64,000 nucleotides of DNA, from positions 434,001 to 498,000 of the forward strand of contig JAAVVG010000010.1 in the NCBI GenBank assembly GCA_012976225.1, in the 5' to 3' direction. This stretch comes from Golubevia sp. BC0850 (lineage: Eukaryota; Basidiomycota; Exobasidiomycetes; Golubeviales; Golubeviaceae). The notes beneath the pieces were generated by a model. It had not been told where the DNA came from. It saw only the letters and a program-made list of their open reading frames with translations, and searched no databases. Position 1 is the first letter of the stretch. Each line of letters opens with the position of its first letter. The translations under genes were made by a program, and so were the position numbers. Shown in pieces: positions 46,912 to 57,740 of the stretch.

Positions 46912-49900
46912 ATGGCAGCCGTCTCATCTTCAACTCTAATCCCTCAAACACCAATGCAAAGAGTTGTACCACCATCACCTTCAGGTTCAGCTGATTCTGA
47001 ACCTATGCCGACTCCTCCAAAAGCAACCTCAGAGCAAGATCAAGCAGCATACTATCAACAACAACAACCGATTCATCCAGATCCAAGGGGGAAATTGGAT
47101 TTCAATCAAGAAGATCAGAGGGATGGAGACAATCAGGAGTCAGATCTGGATTTGGGCTATTCAAGGAGAAGGACTAGTAACGTGGGTATAAGTAGCAGCA
47201 ACAGCAGCAGCAACAACAATAGGAATTCGATTGGAACTGGCAATGGCAATCCAGAGGGAAGGTGTTCTCCAATCTTCAGTGGGAACAGGAATGATCTGTT
47301 TCAAAGTCACAATGAGAGGAGTCCATCCCCAAGATCTCTAGCAGCAAGTTTGGGAGCTCCTTCAAGAAGCAGCAGCACCACCGCTTCGAATGGATTAGGA
47401 GCTCAGTTAGGATTGGGTAGACCTTCAGCTTCCTCTTCTTCTATCAATCAGAATAGGCCTGGATTGGGATTGAGTGGTAGATCGTCTTCTTATGGTGGAG
47501 CTTCTAGACCTGCTGGAGGAGGTACAACTTCTTCGAATCAAGGGTCTGCTACCAACAACCCGGTTACTTCTTCCTCTTCTTCCAATTCCATCGTACCTTC
47601 TATCTCTGGACCTCTTAGGAGGAGTGCTAGACAAGATAACGTTGGTCAGAATGGATCTTCCGCTATCGGTAGCAGGAGGACAGCATCTGCATCTGTCAAA
47701 TCATCGGAGGAAGAAATGGCAATTCACCACCGACGAGAGCCTTTCTCCTCTAGAACCAGTGATCCACAAGAGGATCTGAATTCAAAAGCACCTCCATCAA
47801 AATCTAGACCTTCTATTTCATCATCCAACGGAAATCCAGTGGCTTCCGCCTTGGGTAAACGTCCTCATCCAACTTCAGAGATCGAACCTCATCAACCTCC
47901 AACCTCTTCCAGAATGGCTCAATTAGCTCATCGAAGGACTGCTTCATCAACTGTCTCTCAACATTCAACTACCGGAAGGAACTCGAATGGTTCAGTAGCT
48001 TCTGGATCAGGTTCCGGTTCTGGAGATTCCTCTCAGGAAAAGATTCAACAACAGCAGAATGGAAACGGATCCGATTCTTCATCTCCTTCGAATACCACTG
48101 TCGCTCCTTCTAATCATCGAAGTCAACATCTCAACTACGAGATCGAGATCGAGCAGGATATCAAAGTGGAAGACGAACCTTCTTCTCAGCCTTTACCTAC
48201 TCCTCCAGTCGTTTCTAGCACATCGAATATCAATGGTAGGAGAGCGAGACCCTCTGCTACTGTGACTAATGGAGGAATTGGAAGTCATGCTGGAGGTTAT
48301 GTTACTCCTCATGCTCAGATTCGAACGATGAGAGGTTCTGCTCTTGGAGCAAGTGGCTTGAGAGATCGAAGCGTTCAAAGGAACAGGATCAGCAGTGAGT
48401 ACCAGATACGCTACTGAGAGGCATACAGGACAAGCATAGGCTGGAATGAACAGTCGAGAGAGAACCTTAGGAGAGGGTGAAAAAGACGAAGTGGATCAGA
48501 ATCAAAATTCGAATGCGTGGACTTCTTCTCTCTCCTACCTACAACCTGCCCATCACTAAACTTTCATCTCTCTCGTATCTTTCCTATTGGATTTTGCAGC
48601 TGCTGGTCGTCCTTCTTTGGGTCAGCGTCCTGCTCCATCAGCTAGGAGAGTTCTCAGAACTCAGGATGAAGAAGACGATGACGACGAAGATGGAACTCCT
48701 TCGGTCTCTGCTGCTGAAGAGAACAACTCTACTCCACCAACCACGATCAAGCAAGAGCATTCTGAAGGGAGAGAAGCGGGAGGAGATCGAGATCGAAGGA
48801 TGGGATTGCAACCTGCTCTCGAGGAAGAGGAGGAGGAGCGAAAACCATTCGGAAACATCAAGAATAGAATCAAAAGCGAAAGGGAGGAGCCTGAAGATGA
48901 AGCCGAATCTAACGCTGCCAGTGGGGTCAAGAGAGGAGAGATCGATGCTGAGATGGAGGACTTGGATGGGAGTCCAGGAGTCGGAAGGAACGCAGCTCTA
49001 CCTTCTTCTCAATCTTATGGAGGATACGTCTCTAATCGGAATCTCAATCCCGGCGGATCGGACAGGTCTAATCTCAATTTCAACAAGCCTAGAGCTCGAG
49101 CGGTCTCACCTCTTATCTCGAAGAAGCACTCAGACGAGGACTTACCTCGCAGCGCGGACCGAGAGAATCTCCCAGTCGGCTACGAATTCGGCGCCGAAGA
49201 AGACGAAGAGGCTGAGATGGAGGAGGAAAGGGAGCATGAGAGGAGTCTTCTCATGCATCTTTCACCTGCTGTTGAAAGAGTCATCTCAGTCGCTTCCCCT
49301 ACTTCGCAACCACCTCCTGCGAGGAGATCTGAAGCTTATGTTCATCCAAAAGCCTCTGAGAGGACAGTCTTGAAGGAAGGTCAAGACAGAGCCGCTTCAG
49401 CTGCTGCAGCTAACAGAAGAGATGCATTGGAAGAGATCAAGAACGCCAAGATCAATCCTTCGAGCGTCGCTGCTGTCTCTCGTCGAAATCTAGTCCCTCC
49501 TTCTAGGATCCAGACTCATGCTGTTCGAGAGGAAGAAGCGGAACTCCTTCAAGCTCAGCAACAGTACCAAGCTCAACCTCAATCTCAGAACGTCCAATCT
49601 CAATATCAACAAGAACTTCGAACTATACCTCCTCCTACCCAACCAGGTGAAGAGGAGCTCCAGACTGATCGATTCTTCGACATGATGATTCAAGAAGGAT
49701 TTCGTCAGCACAATTCTAGCACTTTCGACTCAACTCCTCTGGTCGGGAACAAGGATCCAGCGGAGTGCAAGGACACGATTCTCAATCACAACAAGTTCAA
49801 GAAGCTTCGAAGGATCGGCGAAGGAGGATTCTCGACAGTCTGGTCAGTCAAAGGACCTCAATTCCAGATTCAACAGGCAGTGGATCCAGCTACGGGAGAA

Positions 49901-50945
49901 CTCGTCGCTATGAAGATTCCAGTACCGGACGAGAATCAAGCCTATTTTGCTATGAAGCAAGTCAACTTGAAGAAACTGGAACCTCAATCGAAAGCGGAAC
50001 TGATTCAAGAGGCGGAGCTACTCGACCAATTGAGTCAGAAAGAAGGGAACGATCGATACATCCTTCGATACTTCGGTTGTCGAATCGGAAAGGATAGCAT
50101 GAAGATTCTACTGGAAGTTGGAGAACGAGATTTCAGCAATGTCTTAAGGAAAGAGCCTCTGAACAGAGATGACATCAAGAAGTTCTTCATTCAAATGTTG
50201 GAAGCTGTGGAATTCGTTCACACTGAAGGTCAGTTAGTTCATACGGATCTCAAGCCAGGAAACTTCCTACTAGTCAAGAATCGAATCAAATTAATCGATT
50301 TTGGTATAGCTCAGAAGATTCCAGCTCATACAATTCATATCTCAAGAGACGCAATCGTTGGGACTCCAAACTACATGGCTCCAGAAGCAATCAAAATAGC
50401 AAGGAAAGATGGTAGGAAAGTCTTCAAAGCTGGAAAAGCTTCTGATGTTTGGTCTTTAGGTTGCATCTTATACCAAATGGTTTATGGTAGACCGCCTTTC
50501 GATAGATATGCTTCGAATGAAAGAATGAACGTAATCACAAATCCTAATCATCAAATTCCTTTTCCAAGTCATAGAGATTTAGATGATCCAGATTCTGAGA
50601 GAGTGGATCAGAAGATGATCGATACGATACGATGGGCTTTGAAATACGATCCTAGAGAAAGAGCTACTATTAAGGATCTTTTGGAAGGTCCGTTCTTGGG
50701 AGAAGGATTGGATGATATGGTCACTATCAGTAGAAAAACAGTTCGAGATATTTATAGAAAAGTCATGGAGATGCAGCATTTGCAGGGTCTACCGGACGAT
50801 CTGACGATGGACGAGTTAGGAGATGTGAGTTCAACCTGAACCGAGATCTGAGATTCTTGACGATACTGACTTCTCTTCATTATTCTTCTTCGTTTCCTCA
50901 CTCCTTTAGCGCCTGTTCGAAAATCTTCTCAAAGAGCAGTCCTAA
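46912..50945 (+). CDS. MPS1: Dual-specificity spindle-checkpoint kinase Mps1/TTK
   Basis: Kinetochore kinase of the spindle assembly checkpoint and, in fungi, spindle pole duplication. Exons 46912-48394, 48600-50824 and 50910-50945 give 1247 residues; the last exon adds RLFENLLKEQS. The first 890 residues are disordered (Ser, Asn, Gln, acidic). The kinase domain begins at about 893: IGEGGFSTVW (P-loop), FAMKQVNLKKLEP with beta-3 Lys947, HTDLKPGNFLLV with catalytic Asp1044, LIDFGIAQKI, and GTPNYMAPEAI at the activation segment end, the Mps1-type signature. Unusual: about 30 extra residues sit between the P-loop and the Lys strand, containing a near-duplicate VAMKIPVPDENQA before FAMKQVNL. The N-terminus is far longer than that of the yeast protein (about 760 total). 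Confidence 0.93.
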
Positions 50946-51798
50946 CCATCGACTGATTCTAGCTTTACTCCTCGACGCAACTGCCGACGACCATCCACCA
51001 CATCAGACTGTCATCAACTTCAACCTTTAGCTCTCTTCCAATCTTGCATCTTGGGAAAGATTCTCTCTCTCATTGCACACTACTCTAAAATCGATCTGGA
51101 ATCCTTGCTACTCTGTTGCATCCTTGTCTCTCAGTAAACCAGAACTCACTAGTCACTACATAGCGCTCACAGTACATATTTCTACACAGTATACCATTGA
51201 CCTTTGAATCAAACTATCGAATCATCAAAACGTTCAAGAGTGGTTCTTTTGTGTCTGAATGTACCCGCCGTTGTAGCATGTGAGACGAGAGAGGGTCTCT
51301 TCGCCTGTTACCCCGTTAGTGGTCCTTCGATGATCGATGATCGTGGGAGAAGAAGTACTGTATGGATTCAGATTTGCAGATCCGGAGCAAATGGAAAAAG
51401 GAGTTTGCGAGCGGATTCAAATGTTTTCAAGAGAATGGTTCATCTTGTCAGGGCGTGCCGATGGTGCTTCAACCGATCCGCACTGTTGCGGTGACATTTC
51501 ACATTTGACAGAAGTCTCGATCTTGTGTGACGTCGCAACATACGCCCTTTTGGAATGATTCTGAAACCAATCCGAGCCAAACAAAGACACACAGGAATAG
51601 ATTGGAGGTGCGAGCATTTTCCCATGAGGCCATGACGACCCAAAAACCTGTCTCACACTTCTCTTAATAAGCAATCCCATCAGCGAAAATTTCTTCTCGT
51701 CATCTTTGTCTCCTTCCCCGCTTCTCTTCTTCTTCTTCCATCCTCTTCCTTTTTTGGTTTTCTTTTCAAGAAGCTACTCTTCGATCAATTTGAGAAGG
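50946..51798. other. Intergenic region upstream of the photoreceptor gene
   Basis: About 850 bp. Short frames on both strands lack domains. It should hold the promoter of the RGS-LOV gene; a TTCTTCTTC-rich leader precedes the ATG at 51799. Confidence 0.5.
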
Positions 51799-54700
51799 AT
51801 GAGCTACAGTAGTCAAGAATTTCGACAAGCAAGAAGCGGTCCCTCTTCTCCTACCACCTCTTCTTATACCAACGATTCAAGTGGCCCTCAACCCAAGCAG
51901 GCAGGTTTACCACTTTCCTCAGACAAACAAGCTGTTCCATCTTCTCAGAGTCAAGCTCATAGCAAGAGGAAGCCAGTGCCTTCTCCACTTCCTTCTCCAG
52001 CACCAAGTTTCAGCTCTTTAAAAGGCAACAAACGTTTCAGTTCACCTCCAACTCCTCCACCTACGCAACCGATTCCACCAATTCCTAGTCCAACTGTTTC
52101 AGAATTTTCTGAAGGAAATACTCCAATGCCCAAGGGAACAATTTCCAATGGAAATTCCCAGAATCCTGGACTCGGCCTCGACAGGTTAGTAAGCCCTCAA
52201 CTGGATCTCAACCCTCTACCTTAATTTTCGACAAATGACAGATTAAGTTCTGACTCCCTCTTTCCTTGTCCTTTCGCTCAGCCTTACGTCCCAGGAGGGA
52301 GCTGGCGAAGCTGCGGGCCTTCCAAGCCGATCTTTACCACGCTTCGGAGCCAACAGGCCTACTTCGAAATCGAAATCGACAGCTTCTGAAGCAAGTACGG
52401 ATACTTTCGGAATCTTCTCCAACGCCAATGATGAAGTGCCCCCTCCTGTTCCAGTTCACCCCCTCGTCTCGAGGACAATCGAATCGTCTCAGCCTTCCCA
52501 GCTCTCAAATGACTCGGGCTCAGCTCATTATGCAGGCTACTCTCGAAGTCATCAAACCGAGTTCGAGGATTCAGATGATGATGATCTCGACGCCTACTCG
52601 GATGATGAGGGCACAGAGCAAGCACACAATGTCTCTGCGGCTCCCGCCCCTCTTTCGATGCCTGAGAGGATCTTCAACAGGCAGTCAAGTCTTGGCGAGA
52701 ACCAGGGCAGGTCTAGAGGATTCCCGCTTCCTCCTCCAAGGGGGGAAAGCCTCGATACAGCTGGATCTGAATCGGAACCAAGGAGAAAGTTGGACGACAA
52801 CGCCCCTACTCCTCGCATTCTCTCCTTTCAAAAAAGACTACAGCACGTCCAACTGGAGCCAGAACAAGCTTACTCTGGTCGTCGTGCGATTGGCTCTTTA
52901 GCTTCTCAGCCTCAACGTTCCAAGTCGCCCCGCTTCCCCAAGACAAGCGCTTCTTCTTCCCTCACTGAGATTCCAGCAAGTCAATTCGAACTCAGTGGAG
53001 TAACCAATGGAGGAAGGAGAGAAATCTACGAAGAGGAAGGAGCTTCGGATGATGAAGATGGAAGAAACTTCTATAAGAGAGTTGCCGAAAGGTCGAATCT
53101 TGGAGGCTGGGCCCCGACCTCGACTCCCGCTCCAGGATCTTTCAATCCCAATCTTCCAGATTTAGGTTCTCTTCGAGCTGGAGCTCCTACCTCTAAGCCC
53201 ATCTCTAACGTTCGTCGGGATATGGATTGGAGTCTCAAGAGATTAATCTCGCCTGCAGTCTTCGAACAATTGATTTCAGATCCTCTTGGTAGACATAGGT
53301 TTAGAGAGTATTTGGTTAGAGCTGAAGGAACGGAGACCAAGCTGGATATGCTTTATGATTTAACCCAGTACTCGAACTCAGTTGCTGCAATTAGAAGCAA
53401 CGCCGAAAACATTCACGACGTCTATCTCGTCTCTGAGAATTCTTCGACCCATGTTCCTCTACCAACAGAGATTGACAGCCAAGTCTTTGGGTCATTGAAG
53501 AAAGCCTTCGAGCTTCGTACTTCAATCGACGATGCTCAGAACCATCTTCTGCATAGTTTGTTGTGAGTCATCAAATCAGAGCTTCTCTGCTCGTTCTACC
53601 TTCGTTCTCGCCTCTCACACCTCTCTTCTGCTCGCCTTCACTCCAAATTCTCCGCTACCTCTTCTTTTCTTCCCTTTCCAGCAAGAACGAGTTCCAAAAC
53701 TTCATCAGAAACCAAATCATCGAATCGACCAAGGTCAAGCTCGGAGAGAGCATCGATCCTAACGATCTGGATGGTCTGGGTAACTGTTACTGCCTAACAA
53801 ACCCAAGACTGCGGGAGAATCCTATAGTCTTGGTGTCAGAAGGTTTCGAGTCTATCACCGGCTACTCTCGCCAATCGATTATTGGAAGGAACTGTCGCTT
53901 CTTACAGGGACCTAGCACAAATCCTGAATCGATTCAAAGAGTCAGAGATGCTCTCAACACTGGAGAGGCGATCACGGAATTGGTGCTCAATTATCGGAAA
54001 GATGGTACGCCTTTCTGGTGCTTACTGAACATCATTCCTTTGAGAGAAGCCAACGGGAAATTAGCTTACTTCATCGGAGGTCAAAGTAAGTGAAAGTGAA
54101 CTCTCGGAAAGCACGTACGCTCTTTCTAGCATCGCCTAAATAAAAGACGAATGTTACGGATTGTTTCCTTGACTCAAGGATATGGTCATAGTTCTAAGGG
54201 TCAGCAAACATTGGCTCTTAACCGTCAATCAAAATAGCTGACCAGCCCTCCTCTCTCGTACTACCCTCTCTCTCTCATCTCCCACCAACCATTATCCATC
54301 CTATTCTTCTTCCACCTCTTCATTACTCAATCCATTCCTACCACCTCAGCCAACGTGACAGGAACCCTCGCCTCCTCCAAAGGTCTCTCCTTTCTCATCT
54401 CTGGAAACAAGGAGCACGAAGCAGACGCTGAGATGCCCAAGGCCGCTAATGGAACCGAGATCTCAGCAACAATGGCAAGACATTTGGGAGTGCCTCATCG
54501 AGCTGGACTTGGGTCCGTCGAAACTGGTTCGACCCGTACAGGTTCGATCCGCTCTGGAATCTCAAGGAATGGTACCCGATCGAACAAGAACAGAGCCGCT
54601 GGAGCCTACGATCCGAACCTGGATCCCATGGACGGAATGCAGATCTCTCAAGAGAAGTCGGGTGGAAAGAAATCAGGCTTCATGAAGATGTTTGGAAAAG

Positions 54701-55206
54701 GTAACACGACCTCGCTCGAGAAGAAGCAATCTCTCGGAGTCGGTCAGAAGCTAGAAGGAGCTGAATTCCAAGATCTCAAATCAAGACAAGCCAGTACTTT
54801 GGAGGACCAGATGGAATACTTCACTCAACAATCTGGAAAGCTTCTGATCCTCCGTCGCCAAAAGCGAGAGGTGATCTTCGCAACTTCCGAACTGATCTCT
54901 TTCTTCGGTCTACCCATCAACACCTCTAAGCAAATGCTCTCTTCTCCTTTACTACACTCTGATTTTCTAGGTCTACTCTGCGGAGGTGACAAGAGGGAAA
55001 CCAAATCTTTAAGATCAACAATTCAGACAGCCATTTCAAAGGGTGAAGCCATCTCAATCGAGGTCGGAATCCGCCAGCCCTCCAAGAACCGGTTCGCTTC
55101 GATGACGAACTCTAGTGATGGAATCATCAAGTCAACAACCATGCACTTGACTCCTCTGAAGGACAGAGAAAACTTTTCCTATGCTTTGGTTGCTTTGTTC
55201 GCTTAA
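51799..55206 (+). CDS. RGS-LOV blue-light photoreceptor
   Basis: Predicted flavin blue-light sensor joined to a regulator-of-G-protein-signalling domain; relatives such as Botrytis BcLOV4 move to the plasma membrane on illumination. Exons 51799-52184, 52282-53562, 53682-54085 and 54350-55206 give 975 residues in one frame. Residues 1-440 are disordered. The RGS region starts near 445 (WSLKRLISPAVFEQLISDPL then RFREYLVRAEGTETKLDMLY) and continues across a splice to KNEFQNFIRNQIIESTKVKL. The LOV domain (about 580-692) has SEGFESITGYSRQSIIGRNC and RFLQGPST with photoactive Cys627, NYRKDGTPFW with flavin-binding Asn659, and FIGGQ with Gln690. The usual second flavin Asn after FW is Cys669 here. 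A basic linker (KSGGKKSGFMKMFGKG) and a PAS-like C-terminal region (about 840-975) follow. Confidence 0.92.
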
Positions 55207-55598
55207 ACAGTTCTCTTTTTTTTTGTTGCTTCTGCTTCTCCTTTCTACTTCTCTGGTCACCCTTTTCACTTTTGTTTTTTGCTAGTCCACGCTTGTCAAT
55301 CCTTATTTTCTCGTTAATGCAATCTTGATTCTCTTCATCGCGCTCAAATTAGAGCGGAACAGTTGATTTTTCTAAACTCTCAGGATCACAAGGACATAGC
55401 CAACAGAGGAGCTCGAGGTCGAAACCTTTAAGGGTCAATTTGGAAAGCATGAGTCTAATAAAATTTACTAGTAACACTATTATGTGAAAAGTCATAGGAG
55501 GGGAAAGAGGGACATTTGAACTTGAGTGTTGATTAGAGAGGTCAGACAGCCGCAAGCCGAACGAATTAGTACTTGGATATCTACACAGAAGGACTGAA
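55207..55598. other. Tail-to-tail intergenic region
   Basis: About 390 bp with the 3' ends of the photoreceptor gene and of the dioxygenase-like gene. T-rich just after the photoreceptor stop. No other feature seen. Confidence 0.5.
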
Positions 55599-57251
55599 TC
55601 ATAACAAGAATGGCAGGGTCAAGGAGCGACGAGCAGCGGATGTGTCGTCTTGAGAGGTCAAATCAGATCCGTCTTCAGAAGTCAAAGGGGCTCCAGTGGT
55701 CGTGGTACCAAAGACCTCATTTGAGTTTCCAGCAGCTCCTGATCCAACTCCGGTACTGTTGACGGACTGCGGAGGTGAGAAGAGAGAGAGGCAGAGGCAG
55801 AGGCAGAGGCAGAGGCAGAGGAAATAGGTCAGTCGGTGACTCGAGAAGAACAATTGACAATCTATTTGATACGAACCAAAGTTGTATAGGCCCATACTCC
55901 TTGCTCCAAGGTGTCTCCCATCAATTCGAACTCCCAATCCTGATTGATAGAAATTCCAGTCTGGTAGATTCTGTCGACATCGTTAGTTGTACGTGGTCTG
56001 TCGTTGAAAGCATTGTATGGAGGAAGAGAGAGGTACGCTTGAACGTCCTCTTCGGAAACGTAGACTTGGCCCGTGTGTACCATTCTTCAATGGAGCGGAA
56101 TGGAGATTGAGGAGAGGGGAAGTAGCAAAATCAGCGAACAAGATTTGGAAACCCAGCTGTCTCGCGAAAATCTGCGGGATCGCAAACTGAGAAATCTCAC
56201 CTGTTGGTAGCGATGGTTCCATTTTCAGCTTGAACCACATTGAGATGTACCTTGACGTGTGTATGAATTGATCTTCCGACATAATAACCAGGGAGATTGC
56301 TGTGAATCTCACTGACACCCTCGGCGGTAGTTGGCCAGATACCTCTCAAGAAAGTCAAGTCGTCTTCCGGTTGAGCAGAGAGCGAAGTATCTGATTCGGG
56401 AACTTCGTTTGGAAGAGCTCTGCCTCTGTTAGGCCTGTTAGGTCGGTCGTTGATTGCGGCCGAAGCGGAACTGAAGCCAGAATATATTCCAGAAGAATTA
56501 GCGTCTGAAAAAGAGGGGAGGAGAGAAAGAGAGGGGAGACAGAGTTCAGCGAAAACAGAAGAAACAAATGTTACAAAGTGCGAAGTGAGGCAAGTACTAA
56601 CGCCACACTTCAACAAAAGCGTTTTCCACAGGTCTGCGAAGTGAAAAGAGCGTTAAGAGGGTCGGATCAGCGGAGAAAGGTGGCGACGAAAGATGGTGGC
56701 ACTTGTACGCGCCTGCAGCTTGCCATGTCAAGAACACCAATGTCCATGATCATTGGGATTCCTACCTGACCATCGGTATTGTTCTGTCTCAGATGCATTC
56801 CGGGGATGTAGTAAGGGCCGTCCGTCATCTGTTTGGGTGTCAGAGAGAGAGGGCACGATCAAAATCCGAAGGGGAGAAGGCAAGATGAGTCAAGTCGTTG
56901 TTGTCTCCCTTCGCTTACCTCAGGGGCTAAAACGCAAGTTGAATTGCGGATTGAATTGTCGTGAGGGGCGGTACCATTAGAAGCAGTGATGTCTCTCTTC
57001 TCACTCTCGACTCTTTTGAACCAATCCGAAAGCTCTCTCTTGGCAAGAGATCTTTTAGCCTTTCTCTCCATCATAAAAGCTCTTGCATGATTTCCACAGT
57101 GACTTGAACGAGTTTGAAGTTGGTCGTGAGCGTGTCTAGCTGAAAGAAGCTCGCTGCTGGAGAAGCTGTCGTGATGTTCACCTGGATGAGCGAACACTGA
57201 ACCCAGAGAAAGGAGAGCCAAAGAGAAGGAACGAAGGGATTTTGAAAGCAT
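55599..57251 (-). CDS. Secreted intradiol ring-cleavage dioxygenase-like protein
   Basis: Non-haem iron(III) dioxygenase fold that opens catechol-type rings; the extracellular fungal branch probably attacks lignin- or plant-derived phenolics. The ATG at 57251 gives a signal peptide (MLSKSLRSFSLALLSLGSVF) then HPGEHHD. Signature order across at least six exons: CVLAPE with NGPYYIPGMHLRQNNTDGQ, VGIPMIMDIGVLDMASC, PVENAFVEVW, ANSSGIYSGF (first ligand Tyr), FLRGIWPTTAEGVSEIHSNL, PGYYVGRSIHTHVKVHLNVV (second Tyr and both His ligands) and SEEDVQAYLSLPPYNAF. So the 2-His-2-Tyr iron set is complete. The C-terminus is Ser/Thr-rich and ends in a hydrophobic LTLPFLL, possibly a GPI-type or surface tail. 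One intron has a GAGGCA repeat. Confidence 0.9.
55788..55821 (+). repeat. (GAGGCA)n hexanucleotide microsatellite
   Basis: About five and a half tandem GAGGCA units in an intron of the dioxygenase-like gene. Confidence 0.95.
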
Positions 57252-57740
57252 TAGAAGAGAAGCTTTGGGATTGGTTGGGAGGGAGAAGGACTTCTACGAA
57301 AGAATTTTGCCCCTTTTAAAGGTTCTCCTAGGGGGTGGCTTTTTCTCCCTGCGGCACTCACCGCCCAATCCCATCCCTCACTTTGCCACAACTTCTTCAA
57401 TGCCAAGATAAAACTTGATATGCCATGAGACGTTTAGGTGCCGGATAAAAGAACATGATTAATGACTGAGAAACGGAGAAATAGTGATTGGTTGAAATCT
57501 GAAGTCTACGTGCGCCAAGGGGTCGTTTGATGGGTGCCATTACAATTCAATCCCCCCTGATTGTCTTGCCGTCACTTCCCTCTTCGTCAGCGCTGACGGA
57601 AAAAGAGTCAGAAAGAGGAGTTTTGAGAAAACATTTGAAGGCCACCATTACATGTCAAGTGAGGGTCAAGATCGTAAAGTACTGGTACAGTACACAAGAA
57701 GGAACCACGGAATCTAAAATCGTCATCAGAATCCAGCTTT
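57252..57740. other. Intergenic region
   Basis: About 490 bp: promoter of the dioxygenase-like gene and the 3' flank of the aminotransferase gene. Nothing else supported. Confidence 0.5.

Noticed and set aside
54086-54349. Possible end of the photoreceptor after the LOV domain
   Set aside because: A GTAAGT donor and CCTCAG acceptor join the two sides in phase, so the C-terminal region belongs to the same protein.
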